Origin: Rhizobium herbae
GTDB lineage: Bacteria > Pseudomonadota > Alphaproteobacteria > Rhizobiales > Rhizobiaceae
Direction: 5' to 3'
DNA length: 64,000 bases
NCBI RefSeq assembly: GCF_019511375.1
Contig: NZ_JAEUAO010000001.1
Span: 930,001 to 994,000 of the forward strand
Shown here: positions 34,899-43,865 of the stretch, in pieces
Layout: each line of letters begins with the position of its first letter
Numbering within the stretch: position 1 is the stretch's first letter
Position numbers and translations under genes: made by a program
The notes under the pieces: generated by a model
What the model saw: only the letters and a program-made list of their open reading frames with translations
What the model was told of the DNA's origin: nothing
The model's database searches: none

Positions 34899-35852
34899 CT
34901 ATTGCGGCCCGGCCTCCATTGCCTTGCCCGAGACTTCCGCAGCCGCCTCGCGGATCGTCTGCATCAGAATGGCAAGCGGCATGGAGGGAATGGCGTTGGC
35001 CCGCATAGTCAACCCGACCGGCCCCCTCGTCTCGCTGGTATCGATCGGCAGCGCCACCAGCATGCCGTCCTCGATATCGCCGGTGACGACGCCCGTCGAA
35101 ATGATCCAGATCGCGTCGCTTGCCCGCACGAAGGCGCGGCCGAAGGAATCGGAGACGGTCTCGATCTGGTTCGGCAGGCTGGCGATGCCGTTGGCGATCA
35201 GGAACCGCTCGACGAATGGCCGGATGATCGATGCGCGTGTCGGCATCAGCACCGGATAGCTGCCAAGATCATCGAACACCGAGCGCTTTGCCGACAGCAG
35301 CGGATGCCCATTGCGCACCACGAGAACGACCTGCTCGGAATAGAGGTGCTCGAAGGAAAATCCCGTCATCTGCTCGGGTGCCGCCAGCCGCCCGACCACG
35401 AGGTCGAGATCGCCGATCCGCAACTGCTCCAGCAACACCGCATTCTCGCCGGTGACGATCTTGATGCGGCTGCCGGTCTCCTCGTTGAGGAAATGCGTCA
35501 TCGCCCGCGGCATGATGCGGGTCGACACGGTCGGAAGGGCGCCCACGCGCACCGGAGGCCCCTCGCCGGCGCGCTCCTGCGACACCGAATCCAGCCCCTG
35601 CCGAATGGCCGTCAGAGCCGCGCCCGCGTGCCGCAGGAAGGCCTCGCCGTAGCGGGTGATCCTGATGCCCCGGCCGTCGCGCTCGAACACGGCGACACCC
35701 AGCACCTCTTCCAGTTCGCGGATCGTCTTCGTCACGGCCGGCTGGCTGACATGCAGAAGGCCCGCCGCCTTCATCACGCTCTTCTGGCGCGCAACCTCGA
35801 CAAAGGTCTGCAAATGACGGAATTTCACACGGGCGTCGATCATGAAACTCAT
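34899..35852 (-). CDS. pcaQ: LysR-type activator of protocatechuate genes, PcaQ
   Basis: 317 residues. The N-terminal HTH is RQKSVMKAAGLLHVSQPAVT and the effector domain is typical of the PcaQ/CbbR size class. It is divergent from pcaD, and a box matching the PcaQ consensus overlaps its own start codon, so autoregulation is likely. In Agrobacterium and Sinorhizobium PcaQ activates pcaDCHGB with carboxymuconolactone as co-inducer. Synteny and sequence make the assignment firm. Confidence 0.92.
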   Translation of the reverse strand: MSFMIDARVKFRHLQTFVEVARQKSVMKAAGLLHVSQPAVTKTIRELEEVLGVAVFERDGRGIRITRYGEAFLRHAGAALTAIRQGLDSVSQERAGEGPPVRVGALPTVSTRIMPRAMTHFLNEETGSRIKIVTGENAVLLEQLRIGDLDLVVGRLAAPEQMTGFSFEHLYSEQVVLVVRNGHPLLSAKRSVFDDLGSYPVLMPTRASIIRPFVERFLIANGIASLPNQIETVSDSFGRAFVRASDAIWIISTGVVTGDIEDGMLVALPIDTSETRGPVGLTMRANAIPSMPLAILMQTIREAAAEVSGKAMEAGPQ

Positions 35853-35866
35853 AACCCTGAAGTTAA
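35851..35866. promoter_or_regulatory. PcaQ operator
   Basis: ATAACCCTGAAGTTAA matches the described PcaQ site ATAACC-N4-GGTTAA with one change. It covers the first base pairs of the pcaQ start region and lies 70-85 bases upstream of the pcaD start. Confidence 0.7.
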
Positions 35867-35935
35867 TGATAAACGATAAAATGTCATTTTACTTAACCGG
35901 ATTAAAGAACCAATCTGGCGGTGGAGGAAAATTCA

Positions 35936-36736
35936 GTGCAGTTTGCTCATATCAACGACGTCACGCTTCACTACCAGGTCATCGGCGCCGCCAATGACAA
36001 GCCGGTGCTTGTCTTTGCCAATTCGCTCGGCACCGACTTCCGCATCTGGCGGGACGTGATCGTGCGCTTCGCAGGCGACTTCGCCATCGTTCTCTACGAC
36101 AAGCGCGGCCACGGCCTTTCCGATATCGGCGATGTCCCCTATTCGATGGATCTGCACGTTTCCGATCTTGCCGGCCTGCTCGATCTCCTGTCGGTGAAGC
36201 AGGCCATCATCTGCGGCCTGTCGGTCGGTGGCTTGATCGCGCAAGGTCTCTATGCGACGCGACCGGATCTCGTGCGCGCGCTCATTCTGTGCGATACCGC
36301 CCACAAGATCGGCACCGTCGAATCGTGGGATACGCGCATAGCAACCGTCGAGCAGGACGGTATCGGCAGTATCGCCGACGGCGTCCTGGAAAAGTGGTTC
36401 ACCCCGGCTTTCCGCCGGCCGGAAAACAGCGCCTATCGTGGCTACCGCAACATGCTCGCACGCCAGCCGGTCACCGGTTATACCGGTACCTGTGCCGCGA
36501 TCCGGGATGCCGATTTTACAGAGGCCGCCAAGCGCATCGCCGTGCCGACCCTCTGCATTGTTGGCGATCATGACGGTTCGACACCTCCCGACCTGGTTCT
36601 CCAGACTGCAAAGCTTATCCCGGGCGCGCGCTACGAGGTCATCCGCGATGCGGGTCATATCCCCTGTGTCGAACAGCCGGAGGCGCTGACTGCCGTGCTG
36701 CGCGCCTTCATCGATATTGTCCTGTCAGAAGAGTAA
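35936..36736 (+). CDS. pcaD: 3-oxoadipate enol-lactone hydrolase
   Basis: 266 residues from GTG 35936, chosen because GGAGGAAAA lies just upstream; the in-frame GTG at 35921 overlaps that site. It is an alpha/beta hydrolase with nucleophile Ser in CGLSVGG, Asp in VGDHDGSTPP and His in DAGHIPC, plus the oxyanion segment FANSLGTD. It converts 3-oxoadipate enol-lactone to 3-oxoadipate in the cytoplasm. It is the first gene of the pcaDCHG operon. Confidence 0.93.
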   Translation: MQFAHINDVTLHYQVIGAANDKPVLVFANSLGTDFRIWRDVIVRFAGDFAIVLYDKRGHGLSDIGDVPYSMDLHVSDLAGLLDLLSVKQAIICGLSVGGLIAQGLYATRPDLVRALILCDTAHKIGTVESWDTRIATVEQDGIGSIADGVLEKWFTPAFRRPENSAYRGYRNMLARQPVTGYTGTCAAIRDADFTEAAKRIAVPTLCIVGDHDGSTPPDLVLQTAKLIPGARYEVIRDAGHIPCVEQPEALTAVLRAFIDIVLSEE

Positions 36737-36740
36737 AGCC

Positions 36741-37145
36741 ATGAATGACGCCGCCGCGCAGACCGAACGCTACCGCCAGGGGATGACCACCCGTCGCGCG
36801 GTGCTTGGCGACCGCCATGTCGACCGAGCCCAATCCTCGACAACCGATTTCGACCGGCCCTTCCAGGAACTGATCACGGAAGCGGCCTGGGGCAACCTCT
36901 GGTCCCGGCCGACCTGGTCGAAGCGCGAGCGCTCGATGGTGACGATCGCCTTGCTTGCTGCCCTTGGCCATGACGAGGAAGTCGCCATGCATGTGCGGGC
37001 AACGGCCAATACCGGCGCCAGCCGCGCCGACATCGCCGAAGCGCTTCTTCACGTGGCGATCTATGCGGGCGTGCCCGCCGCCAATCGCGCGATCAAGATC
37101 GCCAAGCAGGTTTTCGAACAGATGGACGCCGAAAAGGGAGCCTGA
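36741..37145 (+). CDS. pcaC: 4-carboxymuconolactone decarboxylase
   Basis: 134 residues, the normal length for stand-alone PcaC of the AhpD-like fold. The segments [20 protein letters not shown] and [20 protein letters not shown], ending in [15 protein letters not shown], are typical. It decarboxylates gamma-carboxymuconolactone to the enol-lactone used by PcaD. It starts four bases after pcaD and is followed by pcaH after 11 bases. Confidence 0.93.
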   Translation: MNDAAAQTERYRQGMTTRRAVLGDRHVDRAQSSTTDFDRPFQELITEAAWGNLWSRPTWSKRERSMVTIALLAALGHDEEVAMHVRATANTGASRADIAEALLHVAIYAGVPAANRAIKIAKQVFEQMDAEKGA

Positions 37146-37156
37146 GGAAAAGCGAA

Positions 37157-37906
37157 ATGTCCGACCTTTCCAACAAGAAGCCCGAGACCGGCGCGTTCTT
37201 CCAGCGTGACCGCGCCTGGCATGCACCGGCGCTGACGCCGGGCTACAAGACCTCCGTGCTGCGCTCGCCGCAAAAGGCGCTGCTCTCGCTCGACGGCACG
37301 ATTTCCGAGATCACCGGCCCGGTCTTCGGCCATTCGATCCTCGGTGAACTCGACAACGACCTCATCCACAACTTCGCCAGGCCCGGAGAGAGCGCCATCG
37401 GCGAGCGCATCATCGTGCACGGCCGCGTGCTCGACGAGCGCGGCAAGCCGGTTCCCGGCGCGCTGCTCGAATTCTGGCAGGCCAATGCGGGCGGACGCTA
37501 CCGCCACAAGAAGGAGACCTATCTCGCGCCGCTCGACCCGAATTTCGGCGGTTGCGGCCGCGCCATCACCGACGAGGAAGGCGGCTACCGTTTCCGCACT
37601 ATCAGGCCCGGACCCTATCCGTGGCCGAACGGCGTCAACGACTGGCGCCCGGCCCATATCCACTTCTCCATCTTCGGCCATGGTTTCGCCCAGCGGTTGA
37701 TCACGCAGATGTATTTCGAGGGCGACCCGATGATCTGGAAATGTCCGATCGTCACGACCATCCCGGACCGCCGTGCCATCGAGCAACTGATCGCGCCGCT
37801 CGACTGGGCCAACACCATCCCGATGGATGCGCGCGCCTACAAGTTCGACATCGTCCTGCGCGGCCGCCGCTCGACGCTGTTTGAAAACCGGCTGGAGGGC
37901 AACTGA
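37157..37906 (+). CDS. pcaH: Protocatechuate 3,4-dioxygenase beta subunit
   Basis: 249 residues. The non-heme Fe(III) ligands of the intradiol family are visible: Tyr in [11 protein letters not shown], Tyr in [12 protein letters not shown], and His/His in [10 protein letters not shown]. This subunit carries the iron and opens protocatechuate between its hydroxyls to give 3-carboxy-cis,cis-muconate. The last base of its stop is the first base of the pcaG start (TGATG), giving tight coupling. Confidence 0.95.
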   Translation: MSDLSNKKPETGAFFQRDRAWHAPALTPGYKTSVLRSPQKALLSLDGTISEITGPVFGHSILGELDNDLIHNFARPGESAIGERIIVHGRVLDERGKPVPGALLEFWQANAGGRYRHKKETYLAPLDPNFGGCGRAITDEEGGYRFRTIRPGPYPWPNGVNDWRPAHIHFSIFGHGFAQRLITQMYFEGDPMIWKCPIVTTIPDRRAIEQLIAPLDWANTIPMDARAYKFDIVLRGRRSTLFENRLEGN

Positions 37907-38520
37907 TGGTGCAGAATCTCGGCTACCTCAAGGAATCGCCGTCGCAGACCGCCGGCCCTTACGTCCATATCGGCTGCACGCCCAATTTCGCCGGCATTAC
38001 CGGCGTCTACGAGACGGATCTTGGCTCGTCCATGGTCAATGACAAGACGCTCGGCGAACGCATTACCGTGCGCGGCCGGGTCATCGACGGCGCCGGCACG
38101 CCGTTGAAGGATGCCGTTGTCGAAATCTGGCAGGCTGATGCGGCCGGCCTCTACAACAGCCCGTCCGAACTGCGCGGCGCCGCCGATCCCAATTTTTCCG
38201 GCTGGGGCCGCTGCCCGACCAGCGCCGACGAAGGCGTCTTCACCTTCGAAACGGTCAAGCCCGGACGCGTGCCCTACAAGGACGGGCGCAGGATGGCGCC
38301 GCATATCACCTTCTGGATCGTCGCGCGCGGCATCAATATCGGACTGCACACCCGCATGTATTTTGCCGACGAACCCGAGGCCAATGCCGAAGATCCACTG
38401 CTTGCGCGCATCGAACACCGCCACCGGGTCGCGACACTGGTCGCGCCGCGAGAGGGCTCTATCTATACGTTCGACATTCATCTGCAGGGCGAGAATGAAA
38501 CCGTCTTTCTCGACATCTAG
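37906..38520 (+). CDS. pcaG: Protocatechuate 3,4-dioxygenase alpha subunit
   Basis: 204 residues. The conserved opening SPSQTAGPYVHIG and the core DAVVEIWQADAAGLYNSP identify the intradiol alpha subunit, which shapes the substrate pocket but does not bind iron. It forms the alpha-beta heteromer with PcaH. Unlike the contiguous pcaDCHGB order known in related species, 276 bp with a palindromic repeat separates it from pcaB. Confidence 0.95.
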   Translation: MVQNLGYLKESPSQTAGPYVHIGCTPNFAGITGVYETDLGSSMVNDKTLGERITVRGRVIDGAGTPLKDAVVEIWQADAAGLYNSPSELRGAADPNFSGWGRCPTSADEGVFTFETVKPGRVPYKDGRRMAPHITFWIVARGINIGLHTRMYFADEPEANAEDPLLARIEHRHRVATLVAPREGSIYTFDIHLQGENETVFLDI

Positions 38521-38610
38521 GGCAAATTCAGGAAAAGTGTGAAAACGTTTGTGTCCGTGTAAAAACAAAGAGATAACAGCTTTTTCGTGATTCAAAGGAA
38601 CAGGACACGG

Positions 38611-38759
38611 CAGCATCGGGAATACGCCCCTCTGTCACTTCGTGACATCTCCCCCTCGAGGGGAGAGATCGGGAGCAAGAGGCCCGCGCCACACCAATCT
38701 CCCCCCTTGAGGGGGAGATGCCCGGCAGGGCAGAGGGGGGTCAGACGGCCACTGTCGTG
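38611..38759. repeat. Intergenic palindromic repeat family X, full copy, between pcaG and pcaB
   Basis: The unit begins near CAGCATCGGGAATAC and ends near GACGGCCACTGTC. It contains hairpins TCACTTCGTGA, CCCCCTCGAGGGG and CTCCCCCCTTGAGGGGGAG. Partial copies occur at 39911-40227 (interrupted), 46724-46760 and 48724-48779. It fills most of the 276-bp gap inside the pca operon. Confidence 0.8.
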
Positions 38760-38796
38760 CAGAAGATCGCAAACGCTCTAGCGCCTGGGGAAAGTC

Positions 38797-39867
38797 ATGA
38801 CCGCCTCCGTTTTCGATCATCCGTTTCTCTCGGGCCTGTTGGGCGACGAGGAAATTGCCGCCTTCTTCTCGGTGGACGCGGACATCCGGGCCATGCTCTC
38901 GTTCGAGGCCGCGCTCGCCAGGGCGCAGGCCGAACACGGGCTCGTACCTGCCGAGGCAGCGGCGCGCATCGCCGAGATCTGCGGCACCTTCCTGCCCGAT
39001 GTTCTGGCCCTGCGGCGCGCAACCGCGACAGATGGCGTGGTGATCCCCGAGCTTGTCCGCCAGTTGCGCAAGGCGATCGGCGGAGACGCCGCCGAAAGGC
39101 TGCATTTCGGCGCCACCAGCCAGGATGTGATCGACACCAGCCTGATGCTGCGTCTGACATCGGTTTGCCGGCTGCTGTGCGGCCGCCTGGACAAGCTTCG
39201 CGGGGCTTTCGCAGAGATCGACCGGCAGTGGGGCACAAACCCGCTGATGGCCCGGACGCGCATGCAGGCGGCGATCGCCATCAGGGTTTCGGATCGCGTC
39301 AATGCCTGGAATGCACCGCTTGCCAGTTACGAGGACCGGCTGGAGCGAATGGCCGTCGTGTCCTTCCCGCTACAGTTCGGCGGCGCCGCCGGCACCCTCG
39401 AAAAGCTTGGCGACAAGGCTGGCGTCGTGCGCGCTTCCCTTGCCGAACATCTCGGCCTCGCCGATCATCCGCAGTGGCAAAGCCAGCGCACGACTATCGC
39501 CGACCTCGCCCATATCCTGTCCCTGATCTCGGGCAGCCTTGGCAAATTCGGCCAGGACATCGCGCTGTTGGCGCAGGCCGGCGACGAGATCGAATTGTCG
39601 GGCGGCGGCGGCTCGTCGGCCATGCCGCACAAGCAGAATCCGGTGGCTGCCGAAGCGCTTGTCGCGCTCGCCCGCTTCAACGCCGTACAACTTTCCGGCA
39701 TTCACCAGTCGATGGTTCACGAGCAGGAACGCTCCGGTGCAGCCTGGACGCTCGAATGGATGATCCTGCCGCAAATGGCCATCGCCTGCGGCGCCAGCCT
39801 GCGGCTCGCATCGGTGCTCGTGGACCAGATCAAGCGGCTTGGTGCGGCGAAGGGTTCGTCACGGTGA
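38797..39867 (+). CDS. pcaB: 3-carboxy-cis,cis-muconate cycloisomerase
   Basis: 356 residues, the short form seen in rhizobia. It belongs to the fumarase/aspartase superfamily, with signature GSSAMPHKQNPVAAEAL near residue 270 and the conserved segment GATSQDVIDTSLMLRL. It lactonises 3-carboxymuconate to gamma-carboxymuconolactone, the PcaC substrate. With PcaHG, PcaC and PcaD the window encodes protocatechuate to 3-oxoadipate; the later pcaIJF steps are not here. Confidence 0.93.
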   Translation: MTASVFDHPFLSGLLGDEEIAAFFSVDADIRAMLSFEAALARAQAEHGLVPAEAAARIAEICGTFLPDVLALRRATATDGVVIPELVRQLRKAIGGDAAERLHFGATSQDVIDTSLMLRLTSVCRLLCGRLDKLRGAFAEIDRQWGTNPLMARTRMQAAIAIRVSDRVNAWNAPLASYEDRLERMAVVSFPLQFGGAAGTLEKLGDKAGVVRASLAEHLGLADHPQWQSQRTTIADLAHILSLISGSLGKFGQDIALLAQAGDEIELSGGGGSSAMPHKQNPVAAEALVALARFNAVQLSGIHQSMVHEQERSGAAWTLEWMILPQMAIACGASLRLASVLVDQIKRLGAAKGSSR

Positions 39868-39910
39868 AGAACCGGGTATTCGCGTCGCGCCTAACGCGCC
39901 CCATACACGA

Positions 39911-40227
39911 CCGCATCGGGAATACCCCCTCTGTCACTTCGTGACATCTCCCCCTCAAGGCAGGGCAATTGCATATGGAGCGAAGATGCTTGCGACAGGC
40001 ACCCTCTTCTCCCCCGCGGGGAGAAGTGCCGAGCGTATGCGAGGCGATAAGGGGGCTTTCTCGGCGATTTCAGTGCCAGCACCCCCCTCATCCGGCCCTT
40101 CGGGCCACCTTCTCCCCGGCGGGGAGAAGAGGAGCGAGCGCAAATCCATATGCGATAGCCCGGCCCTCAAGGGGAGATCGGGAGCAAGAGGTCAGCCCCA
40201 CGCCAATCTCACCCATGAGGGGGAGAT
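39911..40227. repeat. Family X repeat interrupted by family Y element
   Basis: The outer parts (39911-39960 and 40164-40227) match the family X copy at 38611-38759. They are separated by a 203-bp insert and the 9-base sequence CCCTCAAGG occurs on both sides of it (39952-39960 and 40164-40172). Together with flanking bases this explains the 420-bp gene-free gap 39868-40287. Confidence 0.85.
39961..40163. mobile_element. Family Y element, MITE-like, 203 bp
   Basis: The ends are imperfect inverted repeats: CAGGGCAATTGCATATGGA at the left and the complement of CCGGGCTATCGCATATGGA at the right, 16 of 19 identical. A 9-bp direct repeat CCCTCAAGG flanks it, as a target duplication would. The interior has two strong hairpins (CTTCTCCCCCGCGGGGAGAAG and a CCGGCCC/GGGCC unit) and no coding frame. 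Related sequences lie at 28055-28197, 48779-48850 and 49010-49126. It is too small to encode a transposase. Confidence 0.7.
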
Positions 40228-40287
40228 CGCCGTAACACTTTGATCCCCGCATAATGATTTAAAGGCACTATACAGCAGGCAAACGCC

Positions 40288-42198
40288 TCAGTTCGCTTTG
40301 TTCTTGAGCGGCTTGCGCTTGGCGCTCTCGGCACCGGGCTTGTCGAACTTCGGCTTGTCGAATTTCGGCTTGCCCGGCTTCTTGCTCCAGGGCTTGCTGT
40401 CCGTCTTTTCCGGCGCGCGATCGTCGGCACCGGCAAGATCCGGTTTCGCGTCGAACTTGCGCTTCGGCTTTCCCTCTACCTTCCAATCGGGACCCTTCCA
40501 GTCGGGCTTCCCGGCCTTCTTGCCCGCAAACGGTGTACCGCGCGATCCGCCGGAAAGGTCCGGCATGCCGTCCAGTTGCCTCACCTGGATGCCCTTTTCG
40601 AGCGCCAGTTTCGGCCCGATCGCTTCGACGAAGCGATCCACCCAGTCGCGGGCGATCTCGACATAGGTCTCCTCGGCCTGCATCTTGATGGCGCCGATTT
40701 CCTGCTTGGTGATGCGGCCGATGCGGCAGAGCATCGGGATCAGCCAGCGCGGCTCGACATTCTGCTTGCGGCCGGCCGACAGCGAAAACCACACACTGTC
40801 GCCGAAATCGCCGCGCGGCGCCCTCGGCTCGCCACGCTCCAGACGCGCGCCGCGATCGCCCCGATCCGGCGTCGGCGTGAAGGATGGCGTGTCCATCAGG
40901 TCCTCCGGCGCCGAGCGCCCGGCCCGCGAAAGCCGCACGAAAGCGGCTGCAACCTGCTCGGCCCCGTGCTTTCCGAGAAGCTCGCGGACGAACTCCTGCT
41001 CTTCCTCGCGGATCGCTTCGTCGAAGGCCGGGTCGGCCAGGATGCGCTCGTCGTCGCGGCGGGTCACTTCGTCGGCAGACGGCGGCTTTGCCCAACTGGG
41101 CGTGATATTGGCGTCGCGCAGCAGCCGCTCGGCCTTGCGGCGGGCGCTGTTCGGCACGATCAGGGCACTGACGCCCTTGCGGCCCGCGCGGCCCGTGCGC
41201 CCGCTGCGGTGCAGCAGCGTTTCGGGATTCGTCGGCAGGTCGGCGTGGATGACGAGTTCGAGGCCCGGCAGATCGATGCCGCGCGCTGCAACGTCCGTCG
41301 CGATGCAGACCCGAGCACGCCCGTCGCGCATCGCCTGCAGCGCATGGGTTCGCTCGTTCTGGCTAAGCTCGCCCGACATGGCGACGACCGAGAAACCGCG
41401 ATTGTTGAAGCGTGCCGTCAGGTGATTGACGGCCGCACGGGTCGAACAGAACACCAATGCGTTGCGCGCCTCGTAGAAACGCAGGACGTTGATGATCGCA
41501 TTCTCCCGATCCGACGGCGCCACGGTCAGCGCGCGGTATTCGATGTCGAGATGCTGCTTCTGCTCAGCCTGCGTCGAGATGCGGACGGCGTCGCGCTGGT
41601 AGCTCTTGGCAAGATTGGCGATCGAGCGCGGCACAGTCGCCGAAAACATCAAGGTGCGTCGCTCGGCCGGCGCTTCTTCGAGGATGAATTCCAGGTCCTC
41701 GCGAAAACCGAGGTCGAGCATCTCGTCGGCCTCGTCGAGAACGACGGCCTTCAGCGCCGACATGTCGAGAGCGCCGCGGCGGATATGGTCGCAAAGACGT
41801 CCCGGCGTTCCAACGACGATATGCGCGCCGCGCTCGAGTGCCCGTCTTTCGCTGCGCATGTCCATGCCGCCGACGCAGGAAGCAACCGTCGCGCCGGTCA
41901 GTTCGTAAAGCCATTCCAGTTCGCGCTTGACCTGCAGGGCGAGTTCCCGGGTCGGAGCCACGGCCAGCGCCAACGGCGCGCCGGCTTGCGCGAAACGCTC
42001 CCGGCCATCAAGCAGCGTCGAGGCAAGTGCGAGGCCGAAGGCCACCGTCTTACCGGACCCCGTCTGCGCCGACACCAGCGCATCGCGGCCCTCAAGTTCT
42101 GCACCGAGAACCGCCTTCTGCACCGGGGTCAACTGGGAATAGCCGCGCTTCGTCAACGCCTGAGCGATCGCCGGAGCGATGCTGTCGAACTCTGTCAT
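40288..42198 (-). CDS. DEAD-box RNA helicase with DbpA-type RNA-binding domain
   Basis: 636 residues. The helicase core has Q-motif LTPVQKAVL, motif I AQTGSGKT, motif II DEADEM, motif III SAT and motif VI HRSGRTGRAGRKG. A DbpA/CsdA-type RNA-binding domain (RWLIPMLCRIGRITKQEIGA) spans about 475-545. The last 90 residues are a Lys-rich, low-complexity tail. Such helicases unwind rRNA or mRNA during ribosome assembly and cold adaptation. The 251-bp region upstream (42199-42449) shows no gene and could be a long 5' leader. Confidence 0.9.
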   Translation of the reverse strand: MTEFDSIAPAIAQALTKRGYSQLTPVQKAVLGAELEGRDALVSAQTGSGKTVAFGLALASTLLDGRERFAQAGAPLALAVAPTRELALQVKRELEWLYELTGATVASCVGGMDMRSERRALERGAHIVVGTPGRLCDHIRRGALDMSALKAVVLDEADEMLDLGFREDLEFILEEAPAERRTLMFSATVPRSIANLAKSYQRDAVRISTQAEQKQHLDIEYRALTVAPSDRENAIINVLRFYEARNALVFCSTRAAVNHLTARFNNRGFSVVAMSGELSQNERTHALQAMRDGRARVCIATDVAARGIDLPGLELVIHADLPTNPETLLHRSGRTGRAGRKGVSALIVPNSARRKAERLLRDANITPSWAKPPSADEVTRRDDERILADPAFDEAIREEEQEFVRELLGKHGAEQVAAAFVRLSRAGRSAPEDLMDTPSFTPTPDRGDRGARLERGEPRAPRGDFGDSVWFSLSAGRKQNVEPRWLIPMLCRIGRITKQEIGAIKMQAEETYVEIARDWVDRFVEAIGPKLALEKGIQVRQLDGMPDLSGGSRGTPFAGKKAGKPDWKGPDWKVEGKPKRKFDAKPDLAGADDRAPEKTDSKPWSKKPGKPKFDKPKFDKPGAESAKRKPLKNKAN

Positions 42199-42383
42199 CT
42201 ATTTGTCTTTCGGAATTCGGCTGCCGTGCGCGTCGGTCGACAAGGAAGAGCGCAGTCACCGCGGCCAGCACGTCGCGGGCCAATACATGCGCGCCCTCTT
42301 ACTGTGCCCTGCGCGAATTGTACAGAGCCGAACGCCGAGGCCGGGGAAAACGCGCCAGGGCAAGGCCAGGGGCGAAGACACGA

Positions 42384-42415
42384 GCGGCCATGCAATCGTC
42401 TCGATGCATGGCCGC
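42384..42415 (-). terminator. Hairpin after the TadG-like gene
   Basis: GCGGCCATGCA (42384-42394) and TGCATGGCCGC (42405-42415) form a perfect 11-bp stem with a 10-base loop, 35 bases beyond the minus-strand stop at 42450. There is no T-tract, so termination may be weak or Rho-assisted. Confidence 0.45.
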
Positions 42416-42449
42416 GCGTGATTGATCGCCGCTCTTCGCGCAGGGAAAC

Positions 42450-43865
42450 TCAGCTCGTCAGGCGCGGTGACCGCACGACCTTGTTGAACAGGGTCTTCAT
42501 GGCCGCCTCGATGCCTTCTGTCGGGCTCACTTCGAAATAGAAGCCCGGGGACGCACATTCCGCCATGCGCGTTCCGATTTCAGATTGGAAGGGCTTGATC
42601 CAGCTGTTGTACCAGTTGTTGTTCGGCAGCGGCAGATAGGTGGTGTAGAGGACGGCGACCTTGATGCCGCGATCCTTCAGCGTCTGGCAATAGGTGACGT
42701 CGATCGGCTCCTGGCAGCGCGTGCCCGTCAGCTTCTTCGTGCAGCCCTTCGGCTTGTAGCTGTCGCCGACCCCATCGGAGACGAAGAAGACGATCTTCTC
42801 CGGGCTGGCGGAACTCGTGCCATTGCCGGGCGTCCCGATCTCGGCGTTGATCTTGGTCAGCGCATTGTCGAAGCTGGTCTGCTGGTCGTTGTTGTATCCC
42901 TGGTAGGGAATGCTCATCAGCTTGATTTTGTCGGTACCTGCCTTCACCTTCGTCAGGTCGGCGGTCAGTGCCGCCACCTTGAGCAGCTTCACGTCCACCG
43001 CCGTTTCGCCGAACGTATAGGCGGCCATGCGGAACTGGTTGGAATAGCTCTGCGTCCGCTCGGCCTCAAGCGTCAGCGCCGCGACGGCCTTTGCCACCAC
43101 GTCGATGCGGATGGTGATGCCGTTGTTGCGGGCGACGAAGTAGTTGCTGTCGGTGTTGATGACGCCCTTTTCCGAGACGATATGACAGGCAAAGGCGCAG
43201 TTTCTCGAGCCTTTGTCCGACACGTTCGCCGTCGCCTTGATCATGTTGTCGACGTCTGTCGGCGTGGCAGCGACCCCCATCGACGGCGTGTTGTCGAGCA
43301 GCATGTAGAAATCCATGAAGGATTGCGACTGGTAGGTCGCGGTGGCCTTGCCGGAGACGGAGATGCTCTCCTTGCCGATGATGCGCAGGAAGGACGTCTT
43401 CAGGGTTGCCTGATAGGTCAGTTCGGCATTGATGTCCTTGCCGCTCTTCCGGATCGAAGCATTCACGGTGTCGATCTTCAGATCGTCCGCCGCCTCCGGA
43501 TCATACAGGGCGTTTCCCGCATCCATTTGCGCCTGAAACAGCGCCTCGGCTTCCGCTTCGCTGAGCGGAACCGGGCCATCTTGCGGCATGTTGATCGCCT
43601 GGGCGACGCCGGCGGATTTTTCCGCGATCGCGCCGACCACGGCGGCATCGGCGGCGTTCTGAAGCTGCGCCTTGAGCTCCATGGCACGGGCGAAGTCGAT
43701 GGCCATGCCGGCACAACCAAGAAGAGGGACGATGGCGATAGCGCCCATCATGCCAAAGTTACCCGCCCGATCCACAAAGAGTCTTTTCACGATACGCACT
43801 CTGGTCACCCCGTCCCCGTTGCGCGGCCGACTGCCCACGCTTTTACACTCATAGGCCGAGACCAT
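42450..43865 (-). CDS. TadG-like pilus-associated protein with vWA domain
   Basis: 471 residues as drawn; the true start may be a GTG about 20 codons in, since TadG homologs begin near KRLFVDRAGNFGMMGAIAIV. That segment is the TadE/G-type N-terminal membrane anchor (IVPLLGCAGMAIDFARAMEL). The large C-terminal part is a vWA domain with a MIDAS-like DNTPSMGV motif and paired cysteines. TadG proteins belong to Flp pilus systems, but no other tad or cpa gene is near, so this is an orphan copy with an uncertain role. Confidence 0.82.
   Translation of the reverse strand: MVSAYECKSVGSRPRNGDGVTRVRIVKRLFVDRAGNFGMMGAIAIVPLLGCAGMAIDFARAMELKAQLQNAADAAVVGAIAEKSAGVAQAINMPQDGPVPLSEAEAEALFQAQMDAGNALYDPEAADDLKIDTVNASIRKSGKDINAELTYQATLKTSFLRIIGKESISVSGKATATYQSQSFMDFYMLLDNTPSMGVAATPTDVDNMIKATANVSDKGSRNCAFACHIVSEKGVINTDSNYFVARNNGITIRIDVVAKAVAALTLEAERTQSYSNQFRMAAYTFGETAVDVKLLKVAALTADLTKVKAGTDKIKLMSIPYQGYNNDQQTSFDNALTKINAEIGTPGNGTSSASPEKIVFFVSDGVGDSYKPKGCTKKLTGTRCQEPIDVTYCQTLKDRGIKVAVLYTTYLPLPNNNWYNSWIKPFQSEIGTRMAECASPGFYFEVSPTEGIEAAMKTLFNKVVRSPRLTS

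Noticed and set aside
40576-42540. A 654-codon frame opposite the DEAD-box helicase
   Set aside because: No recognisable domain; the helicase motifs fix the other strand.
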